A stretch of 64,000 nt of DNA from Myxococcota bacterium (GTDB lineage Bacteria; Myxococcota_C; UBA6777). Below are positions 35,303 to 44,537 of the stretch, piece by piece. Below the pieces are notes generated by a model. It saw nothing but the letters and a program-made list of their open reading frames with translations. It ran no database searches and was not told the origin of the DNA. The DNA is taken from the NCBI GenBank assembly GCA_023150835.1, contig JAKLKB010000014.1, forward strand, positions 1-64,000, in the 5' to 3' direction. The stretch's first letter is position 1. Every line of letters begins with the position of its first letter. The position numbers and the translations under genes were made by a program.

Positions 35303-35579
35303 CCTCGCCTTGCTCCTTCTCCATCGCGCCGATCGACTGTGCCGTCCGCCCCGCCCCTCCGCCAACCTCGCCCCGCTTCAACTTGACAGACGGTGCGGGA
35401 CAAGCTTCTCTACACGTTGCCGAACGATACGCGATCACGCACCTTTGCGCTTTTTCCTTCCGCTGGCACCCTCACCTCGGAAGCCTTGTACCCGAAACGC
35501 TGCGTATCCACAAGCCCAAAACAATCTCTCTTCTTCCGTCTCTGCGGTCCAGCCGCCCAAGCTCATACGGAAAATCAAC

Positions 35580-38522
35580 ATGCGTCTATCTCAAAAGCTT
35601 TGCTCTCTTTTTCTCCTTTCTGCCTTCGCTGTCGTTGCATCCGCCCCATCCACCTCACAAGCCCAAAACAAACGCGCCCGTTTTGCCCACCCCACCCCCA
35701 ACTCGGTAAGTAGCGGAAAACCCCTTCGCATCGAAGGTCGCATCCTGTTTATGGACGATCTTGATTACGCCGAGTTTCGTTTTCGCCCCCTCAACAGCAA
35801 AGGCTCTTATACCACCCTTCGCCTCAAGCAGCAGGGCAACCGCTTTTTTGTGGTGCTACCCAAAAACGTCGTTCAGCCCCCCGGATTCGAGTATTACGTC
35901 GTTGGTTTGGACTTCAACCAACGCCCCAAGATCCTCTTTGGCTCGATCTTTCAACCCCAACAAGTGATCGTCCTCTCGGGTAGCGATACCGATCCTGACA
36001 AAGATCCCGAAAAAGACGGCAAGGACGGAAAAGACGGCAAGGATGGGAAAGACGGAACGGACGGAAAAGACGGCAAAGACAGCACACCCGTGAAAGCAGG
36101 CCCGGGAGAACAACTCAGCACGGCCCTGACCACCACAGGCACCTCACGCCGCGAACAAGAAGCGCACAAAGCCCCCGGCATCGTGACTGTGATCACCGCC
36201 AACGATATCTACCAACACGGCTGGCGTACCTTAACCGATATCCTTCGTTATGGCGCAGCCTTGGACGTCAACGACGACGGAAGCTGGCCTGATATCGGGA
36301 TGCGCGGCGTCAACGTCAGCCGCAGCAAAGGCCGGGGGATCTTGTTTCTGCTCGACGGATACGATATGTCTTGGCGGCAACTTCACCAAAATCTGCTCAG
36401 CCCCGCATGGATCGCCGTCGACGATATCGAACGGATCGAAGTGATACGTGGCCCGATGGCTGGTATATGGGGCGCAAACGCGATGCACGGCGTGGTGCAT
36501 ATCATCACCAAACGCGGCGCACAAATGAACGGGATCGGCGCAACCCTCGGCGTCAGCCCTGTTAGCGGCTCGCACTTGATGACGGTACGCGGTGGAAAAC
36601 GCTTTCAATCGGGCGTCGAGATCTACTCCACTCTCTCGATCAACCAGATGTTCCGTTCTCCCACCCTCGCCCCAAACTACGAATTCTCCCGCCTGACCAA
36701 ACCCATCCTCTACACCCCCCTCCAAGATCAAAACTATGCACAAAACTTTTACACCCGCATCAGTTGGGAAGGCTTGTATCTCAGCGTCCGCCAAGGCCGT
36801 TATGAGACCACCGCCCCGATGAATCCGTACAGCGTGCTCGGGGGCGACGAAAGCCGCTTTGTGACCGATCGCGTGATCACACGCATCGGATGGGGCGGAG
36901 CCGTCGGTTCTTGGGGCCGTTTGGATATCTGGGGAAGCTATGACCGCGCACAGCTTTCTCCCGGAAGCAACGTGGTCTTCCGCCCATTCAACACCCAAGT
37001 CGGAACCGATCAAGCCCGGGGACGCATCGCGGGCTACTTCATCCTGCAAAAACCCTCCACCGCCGATCCCAATACCCCCGAGCCTGTCGGAACCTTCCCT
37101 GCCTGTGATCCAAGCACCCAAGCCAGCCTTCGCTGCGTCCGACGCCAAAATGTCAAAACCACAGACGCCAACGGAAAAGAAGTCGTTCAAACCAACGCTT
37201 GCCTTTTGCTACCCAACAAAGATACTGACCCAAAGCCTTTTGGGACCGTCACCCCCGATCAAAAATACAATGTTTGGTTCCCCGCCACCGATTGTCTCGA
37301 AACCAGCACCAACGGCAAATACCGCAGCGAGATCCGCGCCGCAGACAACCGCATCCAACTCGGCACGCAACTCAGCATGACCTTCGCCAAAAGCTTCCGT
37401 TTGCTGATCGGCGGCGAATTCGAGTACTTGATCTCCAATATGCTCCACTTTCCGAGCCGTTGGGCCGAAGACGCCAAAACGGACAGCGATCTGCGCTCCC
37501 CAGACTTTACCAACTATCGCCTCGGACTCTGGACTCAAGCACAATACGCCTTTCGTGAGATCTTTGAGATCAGCGCCGCCCTTCGCCTCGACGTCGATCA
37601 ACGCTGGGGCGCACGCTTTAGCCCACAAGCCGCCTTTGTGCTCACACCCGGCGCAGGGATCTTCGGAAAAATCCACTACGGCTGGGGATATCGCGCCCCC
37701 TCTCTTTACGAACTCTCTCACTTCGAAGACACACGCTACGGAAACCCCAACCTCAAAAATGAAGAAGTCCACACCATCAGCGCCGAGATCGGCTGGCGAA
37801 GCGACAAGCTCCTACAAGTCTCCGCCACAGGATACGCCTCCTTTTACAACAACACCATCGACTACGAATCCCGCAACGCCAACCTACCCCTCGAAGGTCT
37901 CGATAACCTCCCCTTCAAAAACCGACCCTCCGGCCCTTATCAACAACTGATCAACAACGAAAAAGGCTATTCTTCGATGGGCGCAGAAGCCAACTTCCGC
38001 CTCTTCCCTGTCGGCGGATTCGAACTCTTCGCAAGCTTCGGAGTCTTCTTCGCAACCCGTGAACAAACCGATCCCAAAACCAAAGAAGTCTTTTCCGAGC
38101 GCCTCTTCTATTCTGCCGCTCTCTCCGCCAATCTCGTCGCCACCTATCGCACACGCGTCTTCCAAAAAACCGATCTGATCGCCTCCCTCGGACTGCTTTA
38201 TGTGGGCTCAAAACTCACCCAATTCAGCGCCTACAACGGAACAGGCGTCCTCCCCGCCAACACCGTCAAAGATCAAACCGCCCCACAAAACACTCCCTCT
38301 TGGGAAACCTCCAAAGATCCCCGATCTCCCGACCCCCAAGCCAATGGATACATCCACCTCCACCTCAACCTCCAACTCGTCAACATCCTCGATCACTTCG
38401 ATCTCGTCCTCCGACTCAATAACCTCCTCGGACCCACCTCCCCCACCTACGACGCCGGTGATCCCTTCCTCTATCCACACGCCGGACTTGAATTCTTTAC
38501 TTGGCTTCGACTCCGCTACTAA
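35580..38522 (+). CDS. TonB-dependent outer-membrane receptor with a collagen-like linker
   Basis: A 980-residue outer-membrane protein. Signal peptide about 1-29 (LFLLSAFAVVASAPSTSQAQ). Then comes a beta-rich N-terminal domain (about 30-135) unlike the usual receptor extension, then a Gly-x-y-like linker of GKDGKD repeats (about 142-165). The plug domain runs about 180-320 (APGIVTVITANDIYQHGWRT, then DIGMRGVNVSR, GILFLLDGYDM and IERIEVIRGPMAGIWGANAM). The beta-barrel fills the rest and ends in LEFFTWLRLRY with a terminal aromatic residue. No metal- or siderophore-specific neighbours exist, so the substrate is open. The ATG at 35580 gives the signal peptide. The 277-bp upstream space shows a ttgaca box near 35390 but no riboswitch I recognise. 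Confidence 0.88.
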   Translation: MRLSQKLCSLFLLSAFAVVASAPSTSQAQNKRARFAHPTPNSVSSGKPLRIEGRILFMDDLDYAEFRFRPLNSKGSYTTLRLKQQGNRFFVVLPKNVVQPPGFEYYVVGLDFNQRPKILFGSIFQPQQVIVLSGSDTDPDKDPEKDGKDGKDGKDGKDGTDGKDGKDSTPVKAGPGEQLSTALTTTGTSRREQEAHKAPGIVTVITANDIYQHGWRTLTDILRYGAALDVNDDGSWPDIGMRGVNVSRSKGRGILFLLDGYDMSWRQLHQNLLSPAWIAVDDIERIEVIRGPMAGIWGANAMHGVVHIITKRGAQMNGIGATLGVSPVSGSHLMTVRGGKRFQSGVEIYSTLSINQMFRSPTLAPNYEFSRLTKPILYTPLQDQNYAQNFYTRISWEGLYLSVRQGRYETTAPMNPYSVLGGDESRFVTDRVITRIGWGGAVGSWGRLDIWGSYDRAQLSPGSNVVFRPFNTQVGTDQARGRIAGYFILQKPSTADPNTPEPVGTFPACDPSTQASLRCVRRQNVKTTDANGKEVVQTNACLLLPNKDTDPKPFGTVTPDQKYNVWFPATDCLETSTNGKYRSEIRAADNRIQLGTQLSMTFAKSFRLLIGGEFEYLISNMLHFPSRWAEDAKTDSDLRSPDFTNYRLGLWTQAQYAFREIFEISAALRLDVDQRWGARFSPQAAFVLTPGAGIFGKIHYGWGYRAPSLYELSHFEDTRYGNPNLKNEEVHTISAEIGWRSDKLLQVSATGYASFYNNTIDYESRNANLPLEGLDNLPFKNRPSGPYQQLINNEKGYSSMGAEANFRLFPVGGFELFASFGVFFATREQTDPKTKEVFSERLFYSAALSANLVATYRTRVFQKTDLIASLGLLYVGSKLTQFSAYNGTGVLPANTVKDQTAPQNTPSWETSKDPRSPDPQANGYIHLHLNLQLVNILDHFDLVLRLNNLLGPTSPTYDAGDPFLYPHAGLEFFTWLRLRY

Positions 38523-38596
38523 CCCGATCACGCACCCTGCAGATCTCGTCTGACTGCCCTCGTCTCCTCTCGCTCCCACCCACAAAAAACCTGCCG

Positions 38597-38611
38597 TGTC
38601 ACGTTGTGACA
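38597..38611. promoter_or_regulatory. Short palindrome downstream of the TonB receptor
   Basis: tgtcacgttgtgaca: perfect 6-base arms around gtt, at the edge of an AT-rich stretch (38630-38720). It could be an operator or a weak stem-loop; no run of T follows, so it is not a good intrinsic terminator. Function unknown. Confidence 0.4.
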
Positions 38612-39028
38612 TCCCTCTTCTCTACACTTTGCCACATTCTATCAACTGAAAATCTTCATTAGATTCAATCAGATAGAAATAAATTGAAATTTTACTTGCG
38701 CTCATCCAAAACCTTCGCTATTTACTGAACAAGAAGTTGGTGAACATCTGCGATGAATGAAAGATTGCACACGCTGTATCAATCGTTCATCCTTGTACAA
38801 AAAAACAGTTTGGTGAAGACGCCTCACACCCCGTTGCCGCCTCACCTCACCATCTTCCCCTCGTTGTGGGAGGGTTCTCCGCCCCTCACACAACGCCCCT
38901 TTTCTTTGCGCCCCTTTGCTGAAAAGCACCTAACGGCTCGAAAATGCCGAATGCAAGGCAAAAAAAAAGCTGTGGTACAAAACCACAGCCAGTCACACAC
39001 AAAAACATATACTTTTTTACTCACTATC
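38612..39028. other. Intergenic region without a convincing gene
   Basis: The spacer between the TonB receptor (stop at 38522) and the convergent regulator gene (stop at 39295) has no frame with a ribosome-binding site and protein-like composition. A 101-codon frame at 38753 is Pro/Thr-rich with no recognisable domain. An AT-rich patch at about 38640-38720, a terminator at 38960 and a repeat copy at 39029 are the only structured elements. Confidence 0.5.
38960..38989 (-). terminator. Intrinsic terminator, minus strand
   Basis: Read on the minus strand: a perfect 8-bp stem gctgtggt/accacagc with a 5-base loop, followed by at least eight T. This is a strong rho-independent terminator for transcripts from the regulator gene ending at 39295, about 300 bp upstream on that strand, with an R1 repeat copy in between. 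Confidence 0.85.
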
Positions 39029-39141
39029 ACACGAAATCCGCCCGTTGCGTTATCGTAAAGAGGTAGGGGCAAACAGGTGTGGCTGCCCAAGAATCGGGCG
39101 TCTACAAACGATGCCTTGTGTACGCATCACTCGGATATCGT
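39029..39141 (+). repeat. Copy of dispersed repeat R1
   Basis: cgaaatccgcccgttgcgtt, then atcgtaaagaggtaggggca and gtggctgcccaagaatcggg, closely matching the 24918 copies, including the trailing cgtctacaa and ggatatcgt. The gcagcc half of the hairpin is damaged here (gggcaaacagg). Confidence 0.82.
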
Positions 39142-39294
39142 AAAAGTCGATCAATCCGAGGCGTTAATCCTCCAAGCCTTCGACTTGATGAGTAAGAATT
39201 CTATCGAATTCTACTTCAAACTCTTTATCAACCGCACGCAACCATACAACCCAACGCAATCTTTCGCACAACAGGCCCCACCCGGGCCTCGCGC

Positions 39295-39828
39295 TTAATC
39301 GCTCTCCTCCCCCGCGAAAGGGACACCAACAAAGTCCTCGGGTACTTCCCAAGGAACACTCATACGAAGACTGTTGCTCTCTGCCATCTTTTGCATACCC
39401 GACGCCTCAAGCTGACGAATGCGCTCTCGCGTCAAGTTGAGCAGCGTGCCCACTTCTTCAAGCGTCACACCACCACGTTCTGCGATATCCAACGCACACG
39501 TTTCTTTCAGCTCCCAAACCTCTTGATCTGGGAAGTTGTACTTGATCGAACCCGTTTCAGGATTCACATCCAAATACAAATGAAACCGACAACTGACGTG
39601 CGGGCAAGGGTCCACATGTCCTCGGCAATCTTTGCGAGAACGCGGACGCATCGACTCCAACCAAGCCACCACTTCCGGCCCCAGACGCTCACGCTTCACT
39701 TCCTGCTTGATTTGACGCAAAGACTGCGTCTTTTCGCGACGTGGACGTCCTGTTCGCGTGCGATCCGCTGTCACTTGCAGCAAACGATTCACCACACGCT
39801 TTTTCACCAACTTCTGTTTTTCATCCAT
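39295..39828 (-). CDS. Sigma-region-4-like DNA-binding protein with a Cys/His cluster
   Basis: A 177-residue protein. The N-terminal 60 residues are basic. The middle has a cysteine/histidine motif: CRGHVDPCPHVSCRFHLYLD (about 68-87), followed by VNPETGSIKYNFPD. The C-terminal 60 residues (CALDIAERGGVTLEEVGTLL, then NLTRERIRQLEASGMQKMAE) match sigma-70 region 4, the helix-turn-helix that reads the -35 box; there is no region 2, so it is not a complete sigma factor. It probably binds DNA or RNA polymerase, and the Cys/His cluster may bind zinc or an iron-sulfur cluster (inference). The ATG at 39828 follows gaggagg, so the start is secure. It is transcribed away from an AT-rich, palindrome-bearing upstream region. 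Confidence 0.72.
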   Translation of the reverse strand: MDEKQKLVKKRVVNRLLQVTADRTRTGRPRREKTQSLRQIKQEVKRERLGPEVVAWLESMRPRSRKDCRGHVDPCPHVSCRFHLYLDVNPETGSIKYNFPDQEVWELKETCALDIAERGGVTLEEVGTLLNLTRERIRQLEASGMQKMAESNSLRMSVPWEVPEDFVGVPFAGEESD

Positions 39829-40635
39829 CCAAACCTCCTCACACCCCAGACTCGCTGTTGTTCCTCGCACTCACCGAAACCTCCGCACACCTCGATCCTG
39901 TCCTCCGCGATCAAGATCTCGATCTGTGTAGAGCCAAGCCTATTCCTTGTAGCACAAGCCCACGTTTCATTGCAAACGTTATCTCAATTGATACGCAATT
40001 GTATCGAAGTTATATCTCAATTAGATATAACTTCTTTGCTGCAACACCTGCCCAAGCGTTTTATAACGACGGCGCTCAAAGAAGGCACGCTGGCTGACAT
40101 ATTTGGAGGATACGCGGGGGCTTGATCTGGGTCAAAAAAAGATGCAAAAAAAATTACAATCGATTGCAACCTGCTGATTTGCCAGTTTAATTTTGGCAAG
40201 TTTTCTGCCTGCCCAAACTGACTTGGTGATCCAACGCACAGTTTTGCGATCCTGTGGTTGTTCTTGCGATGGGGGGGAAGTAAAAAAAGAATCGATATAG
40301 ATCAAAATGTTAGAGCGTTATCGCCTTATTGCTTGGCATCGCTCTTCTTGCGGACAATGATCCCTCAACTTGATCCAACAGATCGCGCTTCGCCAGATCA
40401 CAAACCAGCCGTCGAAGGGATGGAGGGTCGATGCCCCAAGCAAGCGATCAGCCGAAGAGGTTGCGTTTGAACGGTGGTGGGCGTTAGACTGGGGCACAAC
40501 AAACGAAGCCCCACCGCCGAGTATTTCCCTCCGACAAGGTGGCTGGATTCGGACGGCAGGGCAAAAGCGCAACAAACAGCCCCCAGCCTCTTCATCGCAA
40601 AAACATCCCATCGCAAGGAGCGAAAAGCGCGAAAC
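39829..40635. other. Long intergenic region with palindromes, no gene recognised
   Basis: Between two divergent genes, this 807-bp space contains an AT-rich segment (about 39950-40060) with the 40007 palindrome, a further imperfect palindrome near 40176-40200 (ttgcca...tggcaa) and short runs of a. Frames inside it have no ribosome-binding site or family match. It probably holds promoters for both neighbours. Confidence 0.5.
40007..40033. promoter_or_regulatory. Perfect 11-bp inverted repeat upstream of the sigma-region-4-like gene
   Basis: Arms aagttatatct and agatataactt, loop caatt. It lies about 180 bp before the start at 39828. Nearby, on the minus strand, aattgagata occurs twice, about 30 bp apart, suggesting a regulator with repeated sites. 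There is no T-run after it in either direction, so a terminator is unlikely. Confidence 0.6.
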
Positions 40636-42840
40636 ATGCCAAGCGGACAAAGCAACGAGGCCAACCGCCAAAAACAAACACTCGCACTCGCGCAAGCCTA
40701 TACCCTTCCCTCAACGCCCCGTTGGCCGCGTGTTCTTCTTCAGTCCCTGTTGGGGGTCACCGTCGGGATGCTTGCAGGCGGCGCGCTCTTGTGGTGGCTC
40801 TGGAATTACAGCGGCCTCACAACCCCCCTCCCACCGAGATCTTCTCAAACGCCCCAAACCCGCGCAACCTCGCCACACAACCGCCCTGCCCAACCCACCA
40901 CCCAAGCGCCCACCGAGATCGGCCTTCCCTCCCTTTATACGGCTTGCCTCCAAGAAGCCGAACAAGCGGCTCCCGGCCCCGCTTATCAGTCGCTGCGCAC
41001 ACAACAAAAAACCTACGCCTTGCGTTGGCATCTCGAATGGCACATGGCGGATCGCTCTCTTCAACAAAACAAAGCAGCCCAAGCCGCCGAGATCTACGAA
41101 CGACTGGCCCAAGAAGAAGAGTCACCCCTCCCCAAAGCCATCCTCTACTTGCGCCACGGGCGAGCCCTTGCAGCACTTGGCAAAGCCCAAGAAGCGCGTA
41201 CGCTTTTGCAAAAATACGCTCGCACCATCCCGATCCAGCCCACCCAACGGCTCCAGTTTGCGCTCTACCAACAAGAGATCGCCGAAGGACTCCATACCCT
41301 CGCATCCATCGAAGAAACCGCAACACAACACACGCTCTGGCTACGCATCTGGTCTCAATTCCCCCAAAGCCCTCATGCTTTCGCGGCCTTGCAAAACTGG
41401 CTGCGCGCTTCCCCTTCTGCCTTCTCAGAAACGGAGCGCCGTTGGTTGCTGCTCGGACTCCAACGTTGGATCTCACAGGGCGCTCCCACCGCTGTAATGC
41501 GCCCTGCTCTGGCTCGGATACACCGAGAGATGCTGTCCTCTTCGCAACGCCTGATCTTTGACACCCTCCAAGCTCGTTTGGCTCTCCAAGACGATCTCTG
41601 GAAACAAGCCATGAACGCTGCGGATCAAGCCCGAAAAGAAGCCGAGAAGCCCACACGCGCCACACTCTCCTTTGCGATGGCAACACTTGCCCTCCAAAAT
41701 CAAAAACGCAGCCTCGCCCAACGCATACTTCGCACGATCCGCCCTGCCCCAAGCTACTGGCGGCGCGTCTTCATGCTCCCCGAGATGCAGTCGTTTTTGC
41801 GGCAAGGAAAATGGAAACCTGTCTTGCGAATTGGCGCAAAGTCTTGGCGAAGCAATCGCGCCGCTGCCTTACGTGCGCAAACAGCCCGATACCTCGGCCT
41901 TAGCGCACTTGGGCGACAACAATACAGCAAAGCCCACACCTACTTCTCCGCTGCCTACAAAGAACACCAAAACGCGGGAAAGCACTCGCTTCTTGATCCG
42001 ATCACTCTGATGTATTGGCAAGCCTTTTCTGCGGAGATGCGTAAAAAAACCGCCGAAGCCAAGAAGCGCTACCTTTCGATCTTTCGTGCGCAACCCTTCG
42101 ATTACAACGGCTTCCTTGCCATGCACCGCTTGCGCGATCTCGATCCACAACCTCTGCCCTTTGCTCGCGAAACCACCGGACCTTGGTCTCTTCAGCAGAT
42201 CTCCGATCCACGCGCATCGCTGCTCCTTCAAACCCTCCAACAACACGGCCCACACGCACTTTTTCTGATCGAACTCGAACGCCACTTACCTCGATACGCA
42301 CAGATACCACACACCTCGCTGCATCAAATGATCGCGCAATCCTCCCGCCTCACAGGAATCCTTCACGCTGCTCTTTCCATTCTTCCTGCTCGACCTCCAC
42401 ACAAGCGCTCACAAGAACAAATCCAACTCTTTTACCCTTCCCCTGCGCAAATCTTCGGTCGTGCCGCTTCTAAAGAAGACCTTCGCCCCTTTGCTGCTCT
42501 TTGGATCTTCCTTCAACGCCACCACACCGCGCCCTCTCCTGAGCCTCATGATTACCAACAACATCCCTTGTTTTTGCTCTCTCCCACCGCTCCCCTTGTG
42601 TACGCTCCCTCCGTGCTCTCGCTCTGGAAACAACGCCTCGCCAGCTTTCCCTCGGATCTACCGCTTTCGGCTCGCATCACTGCCCTCGTCACCCCCCACC
42701 CTCAAGCCCTCTTTCAGCTACACCGCGATCTCAAAAACGCTCCCCGCCCTCTGATCGAAGCCTTGTATCCGCCCCAAACGCACCGACTCCTCTTTCTGCT
42801 CCAACTCTACCAACTGCTCTACCTACCCGACTCCCCTTGA
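40636..42840 (+). CDS. Lytic-transglycosylase-like helical-repeat protein lacking a recognisable catalytic site
   Basis: A 734-residue protein with an N-terminal membrane anchor (LLGVTVGMLAGGALLWWLW, about 35-55), then roughly 500 residues of TPR-like helical hairpins. The segment LLDPITLMYWQAFSAEMRKK, then AEAKKRYLSIFRAQPFDYNG and FLAMHRLRDL follows the superhelical linker pattern of Slt70-type soluble lytic transglycosylases. After it, the catalytic domain should begin around YPSPAQIFGRAASKEDLRPF, then AALWIFLQRHH, but the E-S and G-x-x-G-L-M-Q motifs are missing. So it looks like a non-catalytic peptidoglycan-binding or scaffold relative. An aaggag is about 14 bases from the ATG at 40636. 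The assignment rests on motif order, not a domain search. Confidence 0.55.
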   Translation: MPSGQSNEANRQKQTLALAQAYTLPSTPRWPRVLLQSLLGVTVGMLAGGALLWWLWNYSGLTTPLPPRSSQTPQTRATSPHNRPAQPTTQAPTEIGLPSLYTACLQEAEQAAPGPAYQSLRTQQKTYALRWHLEWHMADRSLQQNKAAQAAEIYERLAQEEESPLPKAILYLRHGRALAALGKAQEARTLLQKYARTIPIQPTQRLQFALYQQEIAEGLHTLASIEETATQHTLWLRIWSQFPQSPHAFAALQNWLRASPSAFSETERRWLLLGLQRWISQGAPTAVMRPALARIHREMLSSSQRLIFDTLQARLALQDDLWKQAMNAADQARKEAEKPTRATLSFAMATLALQNQKRSLAQRILRTIRPAPSYWRRVFMLPEMQSFLRQGKWKPVLRIGAKSWRSNRAAALRAQTARYLGLSALGRQQYSKAHTYFSAAYKEHQNAGKHSLLDPITLMYWQAFSAEMRKKTAEAKKRYLSIFRAQPFDYNGFLAMHRLRDLDPQPLPFARETTGPWSLQQISDPRASLLLQTLQQHGPHALFLIELERHLPRYAQIPHTSLHQMIAQSSRLTGILHAALSILPARPPHKRSQEQIQLFYPSPAQIFGRAASKEDLRPFAALWIFLQRHHTAPSPEPHDYQQHPLFLLSPTAPLVYAPSVLSLWKQRLASFPSDLPLSARITALVTPHPQALFQLHRDLKNAPRPLIEALYPPQTHRLLFLLQLYQLLYLPDSP

Positions 42841-42888
42841 AAACAAACAAACAGAACAAAAAACCCATCCCTACGCAAAGAAATTACG

Positions 42889-43119
42889 ATGAAACAACTG
42901 AAACGCCATCAACTCGCTCTCTACAACGGACAAGACAAAAAGCAGATCTATGTCGCCTATCAAGGCCGCATCTACGATGTCACCGAAAGCCGACTCTGGC
43001 GACGCGGGATGCACTACGAGCATTGGGCCGGACAAGATCTCACCCAAGAACTCCCCGAAGCCCCTCACGACGAAGCCGTCTTTGCACGCTTCCCGCAGGT
43101 CGGCGTTCTGATCGAATAA
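42889..43119 (+). CDS. Small cytochrome b5-like heme/steroid-binding protein
   Basis: A 76-residue single-domain protein: LYNGQDKKQIYVAYQGRIYD, then VTESRLWRRGMHYEHWAGQD and LTQELPEAPHDEAVFARFPQ. This is the compact b5-like family (PF00173-type), whose members bind heme or hydrophobic ligands. It retains H-x-x-W-A-G-x-D-L-T but only one of the classical heme histidines is in the usual place, so heme binding is possible rather than certain. There is no signal peptide. The ATG at 42889 is preceded by a purine-rich stretch. It could serve as an electron donor for desaturase-like enzymes; no direct link is seen. Confidence 0.75.
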   Translation: MKQLKRHQLALYNGQDKKQIYVAYQGRIYDVTESRLWRRGMHYEHWAGQDLTQELPEAPHDEAVFARFPQVGVLIE

Positions 43120-43275
43120 TACGAAATCCGCCCGTTATCGAATAATACGAAATCCGCCCGTTGTGTGATCGTAAAGATGTACGGAGCTGCCCCTCGTGGC
43201 TGCCCAAAAACAGGACGATCACAGCGGATCACACCTACCCTTCGATCACAGATCTTTCGGATATCGTCTAAGCTC
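43111..43275 (+). repeat. Copy of dispersed repeat R1 with a 26-bp exact duplication of a gene end
   Basis: A 26-base unit (atcgaataatacgaaatccg plus cccgtt) occurs twice back to back at 43111-43136 and 43137-43162. The first copy contains the last two codons and stop of the gene ending at 43119. The R1 body follows (gtgtgatcgtaaagatgt, a diverged hairpin core ctgcccctcgtggctgccc and the ggatatcgt end). It fills the space before the polysaccharide operon's last gene. Confidence 0.85.
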
Positions 43276-43295
43276 GTATCGATCAGTCTTTTCGT

Positions 43296-44537
43296 TCATT
43301 CAAAAAGATAAGCATCCAGCAAACTTTTGAACTTTCGATGAAGCAGAGTTAACCCGTAAACGAGAACGGACACAGAAGGAACGTATCTCGGAACCTCGTA
43401 ATCAGGGAACAGTTTTCGAATAAATTGGCAAGCCTGTTCAATGTTTTCGATGCCGTATTGTGTTGTATCGATCAAGACGGTTCGATCCATGATGCCGTTT
43501 TTCAGAGGGGGCTTTTTTATTGGAGGATTTGGATTAAAAAATTCTTTTTTCCATTTGAGGATTTTCTTCTGAAAATCATCTCCTAAGTCTAAGTCTTTGA
43601 GTAATTCGAAAGCGCGGGTGTACAGTTCCGAATCAGCCAAAGACACTTGTTTGACGATCTCCTTGAGGTGGCTGGCCATATCGATACTAAGCTTTCCTTG
43701 AAAACAGCGATCATTGGCTTCCAGCAAAGCTTCCAAGAACCCCGAGTGGATTCCCCCCGCTATAGGACGCATCTTCGGATGGAAAGGGATGTCGTGTTCT
43801 GCGAGAAAAGTACTCTGCTGTTTGTTTGTTTTTGAATCCAAATAGGCCTCTCCGTTGCTGTGACCTGAGGCACCATGGACACCGAGTGGGTAGAATGTAT
43901 AGTAATAGTTGTCAAATTCTGACAGCAAAGCATAACCACTATAAACATCCGGGCTGCAAGACCAAAAATAACGACCTGTTTTTACCTTCAGTCGGCGCAT
44001 TGCTTCGGTGGAAACGAACCCTCTATAAACCATCGGAGCCCGACCACACGAAGTCAGGTTCCGTGCGATTAATGTAATTAAAATCTTTGAATTCATCAAA
44101 AATGATTTTTGATTGAGCAAAACCGCTATGCGATTGGGTGCCGAGCGTGATGTTGGCCAGCCAAATGTGGCCGGTTGCCATACGACGGCTTGAACGTCAT
44201 GGATCTCAAGAATACGATTTACCGACGAAACAGCGTTTGATAAAAGCCCGTCATCATCTCCTACAAAAGTAACAAAATCTCCAGAAACATGCTCCATTGC
44301 AAAATTCCAATTGGAGGTCATACCTAGAGTTTTGGGCGGAGTGACGCAACGGATCCTTGGATCCTGTTGTTGTAGCGTTTGGACGACTTCTTGGGTTTTT
44401 GTGTCGCTGCTGTTATTGCAAACCAAGATCTCTAAGTTGTCATATTGTTGTGCCATGCACGTTTTCAAACAAAAATAGAGCGTATCTGCACGATTTCTTG
44501 TAGGCACAACAATCGAATACTTTCTATCTTTTTTCAT
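43296..44537 (-). CDS. Glycosyltransferase family 2 protein
   Basis: A 413-residue enzyme with a GT-A domain at residues 5-230: YSIVVPTRNRADTLYFCLKT, then NLEILVCNNSSD, and the acidic GDFVTFVGDDDG segment that coordinates the metal and nucleotide-sugar. The C-terminal 180 residues are not assignable. It would transfer one sugar onto the growing polysaccharide; sugar and acceptor unknown. The start is the ATG at 44537 (ggga upstream), overlapping the flippase stop by 14 bp; an ATG four codons earlier is also possible. It is the last gene of the operon and visibly AT-richer than most of the window. Confidence 0.82.
   Translation of the reverse strand: MKKDRKYSIVVPTRNRADTLYFCLKTCMAQQYDNLEILVCNNSSDTKTQEVVQTLQQQDPRIRCVTPPKTLGMTSNWNFAMEHVSGDFVTFVGDDDGLLSNAVSSVNRILEIHDVQAVVWQPATFGWPTSRSAPNRIAVLLNQKSFLMNSKILITLIARNLTSCGRAPMVYRGFVSTEAMRRLKVKTGRYFWSCSPDVYSGYALLSEFDNYYYTFYPLGVHGASGHSNGEAYLDSKTNKQQSTFLAEHDIPFHPKMRPIAGGIHSGFLEALLEANDRCFQGKLSIDMASHLKEIVKQVSLADSELYTRAFELLKDLDLGDDFQKKILKWKKEFFNPNPPIKKPPLKNGIMDRTVLIDTTQYGIENIEQACQFIRKLFPDYEVPRYVPSVSVLVYGLTLLHRKFKSLLDAYLFE

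Noticed and set aside
35310-35579. Possible cobalamin or lysine riboswitch before the TonB receptor or aspartate kinase
   Set aside because: No conserved riboswitch motif could be fitted by eye; a covariance search would be needed.
38753-39058. 101-codon frame downstream of the TonB receptor
   Set aside because: It crosses a terminator and a repeat copy and shows no protein-like pattern.
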